Shown piece by piece: positions 60,618 through 64,000 of a stretch of 64,000 bases of DNA. The notes under the pieces are model-generated. The model did no database searches. It saw nothing but the letters and a program-made list of their open reading frames with translations, and had not been told where the DNA came from. The position numbers and the translations under genes are program-made. The stretch is from Pantoea alfalfae (GTDB lineage: Bacteria > Pseudomonadota > Gammaproteobacteria > Enterobacterales > Enterobacteriaceae), in NCBI RefSeq assembly GCF_019880205.1, contig NZ_CP082292.1:2604001-2668000 (forward strand), written 5' to 3'. How positions within the stretch are numbered: position 1 is the stretch's first letter; each line of letters opens with the position of its first letter.

Positions 60618-62885
60618 CTACCTGGATTCGCGTTTGACGCCAAACCACTGATGATACCAACGGGGCATTAATTGATCCCGCAAGGTCGAAACCTGCGCTC
60701 TGCCCTGCGCTATCCTGATACTGATTTGTCCTGACTGGCCCGTATCCAGCCACTGAAAACCGGCCGTTCGATAGTTTTCCAGCACATTTTTCGCGGGCAT
60801 ACGCCATGCATTGTAGCGTGCCAGCGAGGCGATAGCGGTGTGGCCTGCGGCTTTACGCAGCAGCAATGAGGTCGACGAAGTACGGCTGCCGTGGTGCGGG
60901 ACCTGCAGAATATCGACCTTCAGCCCCTGCTTCTCCAGCGCCACCAGTTGGCGTTCCGCTTTCGCTTCAATGTCACCGGTTAACATCAGACGAACCTGAC
61001 CATCATCGACGATCACCACACAGGAGTCATTATTTCCGCCCGGCAGGGGGGCCGTCAGCGGCCAGACCACCCGAAAGTGGAGCTGCCGCCAGCGCCACTG
61101 CGTGCCCCGTACGCAGGGTAAGTGTGCCTCATCAGCCAGCGCACTTCTGACGTCAACCGCTGGCCAGCGTTGCGTAATCGCCTCCAGCCCGCCAGTATGA
61201 TCCAGATGCTTATGACTCAGGATGACCTGTTTTAACCGTAACTGCCTGCGCTCCAGCCACGGAATGATCACCCGACTCCCCGCATTATCGTTCTGCCAGC
61301 GCGGGCCGGTGTCATACATTACGGCCTCGTCGCCCTGGCTGATCACCAGACTCAGACCGTGCCCGATATCCAGCATATCGATGCGCCAGCCCTGCTCCTG
61401 ATTTGGCTGGCGACTCAGTATCATCGCCAGCGCTAACGCGCAGCTGCTTAGTGGCAGAGAGAAGAAGAGCTGCGCACGCCAGAGAATCAGGCCACCCCAT
61501 ACCATGACCGTAAACCAGGTTGTGCCACTCAGCGGCCACCAGCCTGGTGGCAGCAACGTCAGGCAATGAAACAGTGCGCGTAAAGAGAGATCGGCCGCTC
61601 CCCAGAAGAAGCCAGATAAATGCGCCACCGGTAGCAGCAGGGCGAGCGTCACCAGAGGCATGGTAATAAACGAGACGACCGGAATCGCGACAACATTCGC
61701 CACCAGCGCAGTCAGGCTGATGCCGTTGAAAATCGCCACCTGCAACGGCACCATTAAAATCATCATGCCCGCCTGCAAATGCAGTAGCTGTACCGGAATC
61801 CAGCGCCATTGATGGCGGAACTGTGCAGGCAGCGGGAACCAGTGATACCAGACCAGCAACATGCCGACAGCCAGTACCGAAAGCCAGAAGCTGTCAGACA
61901 GCACGGTCAGTGGATCCATCACCAGCAGCAACGCAATACAGAACGTCCAGATCTGCCAGCTGTTCAGCTGAACACCCGCAAGCCGTGTTATCGTCCATAG
62001 CGTCAGGGCGAGCAGAGAACGGGCTGCAGGAGGCTGCGCCCCTGAAAGCCAGGTATAGATTGCTGCAAACAGCCAGCTCACGATGAGGGGAAAAAGATAG
62101 CCGATAAAGCGGGCTGGCAATATAAACTGCACGCCTCGCGCAAGCACCCAGCCAGTGCTGGCTGCCAGGGCAATATGCATGCCCGATATCGCCATCAGGT
62201 GCGCCGTGCCGGTATCACGCAGTAGCTGGCGCGTCTGCGGGCTCATTTCCTCCCGGATACCAAATGCCAGCGCCTCCAGCGTGCCACGCGAAGGCATTTC
62301 ACGGGTCCTGTCACGGTGCCCTACAATAAATCGCCAGCGGCCATCACAGCGATCGCTGATAGCATCCTGTTTAAGGATCCGCCCCTGAAGCGGCGTATTA
62401 TTCGCGAGTGCAAAACGCTGTGCATCAAAGTCGCCTTCATTAAGGCGGGCATGGACCGGTCGCAGACGGAGGTGCATGGTCCAGCGCTGGCCCGGACAGT
62501 AAATCTCTGGATCAGTATCGAAAAAGAGCCAGGCAAAGCGAGGCGGAAATATCATCCTGCCCTGTTCTTCAAGCAGACGAACCCGGATTTGCTTCCGCTC
62601 TTTTCGCAGTTCACTGATCTGAAGGGTGTAGGTGGCAGGACGCGCCGAGAACTTTTCGATATCCCGCACCATCAGACGCGCGTCGTTACAGGCCCATGCC
62701 AGAAACAGCAGAGTAAGACCGGCCAGACGGACAGGTTGGTAAGGGCAATGCAGCAGAGCCAGTCCTGTGAGGAGGAAGCCCCACATCACCTCACCGGAAG
62801 GCAGCCGCGCCATCAGCAGTAGCGGTAACGTTGCAACGATCGCCAGTCGCGCCAGAATGGTCCATGTCAGCATAATCATATCCAT
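60618..62885 (-). CDS. ycaI: ComEC/Rec2-family DNA uptake channel protein YcaI
   Basis: 755 residues if started at the ATG at 62885; further ATGs at 62879 and 62873 are possible and the ribosome site is weak. N-terminal membrane helices and OB-like region, a ComEC domain with LRDTGTAHLMAISGMHIALA and a C-terminal metallo-beta-lactamase-like domain with SHKHLDHTGG and VPHHGSRTSSTSLLL. The family imports single-stranded DNA in competent bacteria. Sxy, the competence regulator, is also in this window; a CRP-S site before ycaI was not identified. Confidence 0.92.
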   Translation of the reverse strand: MDMIMLTWTILARLAIVATLPLLLMARLPSGEVMWGFLLTGLALLHCPYQPVRLAGLTLLFLAWACNDARLMVRDIEKFSARPATYTLQISELRKERKQIRVRLLEEQGRMIFPPRFAWLFFDTDPEIYCPGQRWTMHLRLRPVHARLNEGDFDAQRFALANNTPLQGRILKQDAISDRCDGRWRFIVGHRDRTREMPSRGTLEALAFGIREEMSPQTRQLLRDTGTAHLMAISGMHIALAASTGWVLARGVQFILPARFIGYLFPLIVSWLFAAIYTWLSGAQPPAARSLLALTLWTITRLAGVQLNSWQIWTFCIALLLVMDPLTVLSDSFWLSVLAVGMLLVWYHWFPLPAQFRHQWRWIPVQLLHLQAGMMILMVPLQVAIFNGISLTALVANVVAIPVVSFITMPLVTLALLLPVAHLSGFFWGAADLSLRALFHCLTLLPPGWWPLSGTTWFTVMVWGGLILWRAQLFFSLPLSSCALALAMILSRQPNQEQGWRIDMLDIGHGLSLVISQGDEAVMYDTGPRWQNDNAGSRVIIPWLERRQLRLKQVILSHKHLDHTGGLEAITQRWPAVDVRSALADEAHLPCVRGTQWRWRQLHFRVVWPLTAPLPGGNNDSCVVIVDDGQVRLMLTGDIEAKAERQLVALEKQGLKVDILQVPHHGSRTSSTSLLLRKAAGHTAIASLARYNAWRMPAKNVLENYRTAGFQWLDTGQSGQISIRIAQGRAQVSTLRDQLMPRWYHQWFGVKRESR

Positions 62886-63036
62886 TGATTCAGTTCGATT
62901 ATTCTGGGCAATTGGGGAGAAATTAACAGTGGACAATGAGTGAGGCTGGAGCCGTTTCGCAAGGAGAGCGCGGCATTGCAGTGTGGATGACCGTAATCTG
63001 GATGTCAGGTCTCAACCTGGATAGCAGGCAAAAAAA

Positions 63037-63056
63037 ACGACATCCGGAGATGTCGT
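63037..63056 (-). terminator. Rho-independent terminator of ihfB
   Basis: ACGACATC (63037-63044), loop CGGA, GATGTCGT (63049-63056); the minus strand continues with eight T. It lies 20 bases after the ihfB stop. Confidence 0.95.
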
Positions 63057-63076
63057 TTATCTGGTTCGGTATCGGC

Positions 63077-63361
63077 TTAGCCGTAGATATTTGCGCGATC
63101 GCGCAGTTCTTTGCCTGGCTTAAAGTGGGGAACGTATTTACCTTCCAGATCCACTTTGTCACCCGTTTTCGGGTTACGTCCAGTACGCGGAGCGCGATAG
63201 TGCAAAGAAAAGCTGCCGAATCCCCGGATTTCGATGCGTTCGCCTTGTGCCAGCGTAGTGGCCATATGCTCAAGCATCTCTTTTACTGCATCCTCAACGA
63301 CTTTCGCCGGTATATGAGTATGCTGTCCCGCCAGTCTTTCGATCAGTTCTGACTTGGTCAT
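63077..63361 (-). CDS. ihfB: Integration host factor beta subunit
   Basis: 94 residues starting [20 protein letters not shown], with [20 protein letters not shown] and the DNA-intercalating arm around [16 protein letters not shown]. Forms the IHF heterodimer with IhfA, bending DNA at replication, recombination and promoter sites; P2-type integrases also use IHF. Downstream of rpsA in the same direction. Confidence 0.98.
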   Translation of the reverse strand: MTKSELIERLAGQHTHIPAKVVEDAVKEMLEHMATTLAQGERIEIRGFGSFSLHYRAPRTGRNPKTGDKVDLEGKYVPHFKPGKELRDRANIYG

Positions 63362-63409
63362 GTAACCTCCGGTTTATCCCTGTAGGAATGTATGACAGCT
63401 TTTACCGAA

Positions 63410-63431
63410 ACCGGGTGGTTGCCCACCCGGT
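63410..63431 (-). terminator. Hairpin between rpsA and ihfB
   Basis: ACCGGGTGG (63410-63418), loop TTGC, CCACCCGGT (63423-63431), 12 bases after the rpsA stop. Only TTT follows on the minus strand, so read-through into ihfB is likely. Confidence 0.7.
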
Positions 63432-63443
63432 GCTTCAGGTCGA

Positions 63444-64000
63444 TTACTCGCCTTTAGCCGCTTTGAACGCTTCAGCCATAGCGCTAGAGAAATTGCCTTC
63501 TTCCTGTTTGGTGTTAACAGTATTGATAGCTTCTTTCTCATCAGCCTGGTCTTTCGCACGGACAGACAGGCTTACGACACGGTTTTTACGATCAACGCCG
63601 GTGAACTTAGCTTCAACGTCGTCGCCAACGTTCAGAACCAGAGTTGCATCTTCAATGCGGTCCAGTGAAGCTTCAGAAGCGCGCAGGTAACCCTCAACGC
63701 CGTCTGCTAATTCAACTGTAGCACCTTTAGCATCAACTGCAGTCACTTTACCGGTGACGATGGCACCTTTCTTGTTCAGAGTGATGTAGTTGTTGAACGG
63801 ATCTTCTGCCAGCTGTTTAACGCCCAGAGAGATACGCTCGCGCTCTGCATCAACCTGCAGTACAACGGCAGCGATTTCATCGCCTTTTTTGTACTCACGA
63901 ACGGCTTCTTCGCCGGTCGCGTTCCAGGAGATGTCAGACAGGTGAACCAGACCGTCGATGCCGCCGTCCAGGCCGATGAAGATACCGAAGTCAGTGATTG
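63444..64000 (-). CDS. rpsA: 30S ribosomal protein S1, C-terminal part (cut by window edge)
   Basis: The last 185 codons are visible; the 5' part lies past the right edge. Two S1/OB-fold repeats are seen: [20 protein letters not shown] with SDISW, and [20 protein letters not shown] with GYLRASEAS. The C-terminus ends [20 protein letters not shown]1 holds mRNA on the 30S subunit. No internal disruption is seen. rpsA-ihfB order is conserved in enterobacteria. Confidence 0.97.
   Translation of the reverse strand, partial: ITDFGIFIGLDGGIDGLVHLSDISWNATGEEAVREYKKGDEIAAVVLQVDAERERISLGVKQLAEDPFNNYITLNKKGAIVTGKVTAVDAKGATVELADGVEGYLRASEASLDRIEDATLVLNVGDDVEAKFTGVDRKNRVVSLSVRAKDQADEKEAINTVNTKQEEGNFSSAMAEAFKAAKGE

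Noticed and set aside
1..64000. CRISPR arrays, tRNA or rRNA genes, insertion sequences
   Set aside because: None seen on reading both strands; no regularly spaced repeats, no cloverleaf near int and no transposase frame.

Overview
The window is chromosomal DNA of an enterobacterium, most likely Erwiniaceae (Pantoea/Erwinia type). Protein sequences are close to, but clearly diverged from, their Escherichia coli counterparts. From about 7.6 kb to the right end the gene order follows the E. coli helD-to-rpsA segment in reverse orientation: yccF, yccS, sxy, sulA, ompA, matP, lonH(ycbZ), fabA, rmf, pqiCBA, uup, rlmL, ycbX, zapC, pyrD, [two inserted surface-polysaccharide genes], ssuEADCB, pepN, pncB, asnS, ompF-like porin, aspC, gloC, mepK, ldtD, mukBEF, cmoM, elyC, ycbJ, kdsB, ycaR, ycaQ, lpxK, msbA, comEC(ycaI), ihfB, rpsA. 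The genus assignment is inference from similarity and synteny remembered from knowledge; no search was run. No rRNA, tRNA, CRISPR array or insertion sequence was seen.

Positions 1 to about 7.5 kb are the early/lysogeny end of a P2/186-type prophage, which continues past the left edge. Leftward runs an early operon: Cox/Apl-like excisionase, CII-type activator, Fil-type protein, DUF5347, DUF2732, a TraR/DksA-type zinc finger, a Dam-type methylase, a PP-loop (PAPS reductase-like) protein and the N-terminal half of the gpA replication endonuclease, cut by the window edge inside its HUH motif. Most of these genes overlap by 1 to 8 bases. Rightward runs the lysogeny side: a CI repressor whose DNA-binding domain is present twice in tandem, a small secreted DUF2511 protein, and a tyrosine integrase next to the phage/host junction upstream of yccF.

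The core region covers cell division control and the SOS response (LexA box and sulA, zapC), chromosome organisation (matP, mukBEF, ihfB), outer membrane and envelope (ompA, porin, pqiABC, mepK, ldtD, elyC, kdsB, lpxK, msbA), fatty acid synthesis (fabA), translation and RNA modification (rmf, rlmL, cmoM, asnS, rpsA), sulfonate scavenging (ssuEADCB), and pyrimidine, NAD and amino acid metabolism (pyrD, pncB, aspC). rmf (55 codons) was found by direct reading of the minus strand.

The accessory parts are the prophage and the glycosyltransferase/flippase pair with its 748-bp gene-free upstream region between pyrD and ssuE, a position that in E. coli K-12 carries a fimbrial cluster. The strongest candidates for something unusual are the tandem-domain CI repressor and the translationally coupled methylase/PP-loop pair in the prophage replication operon.
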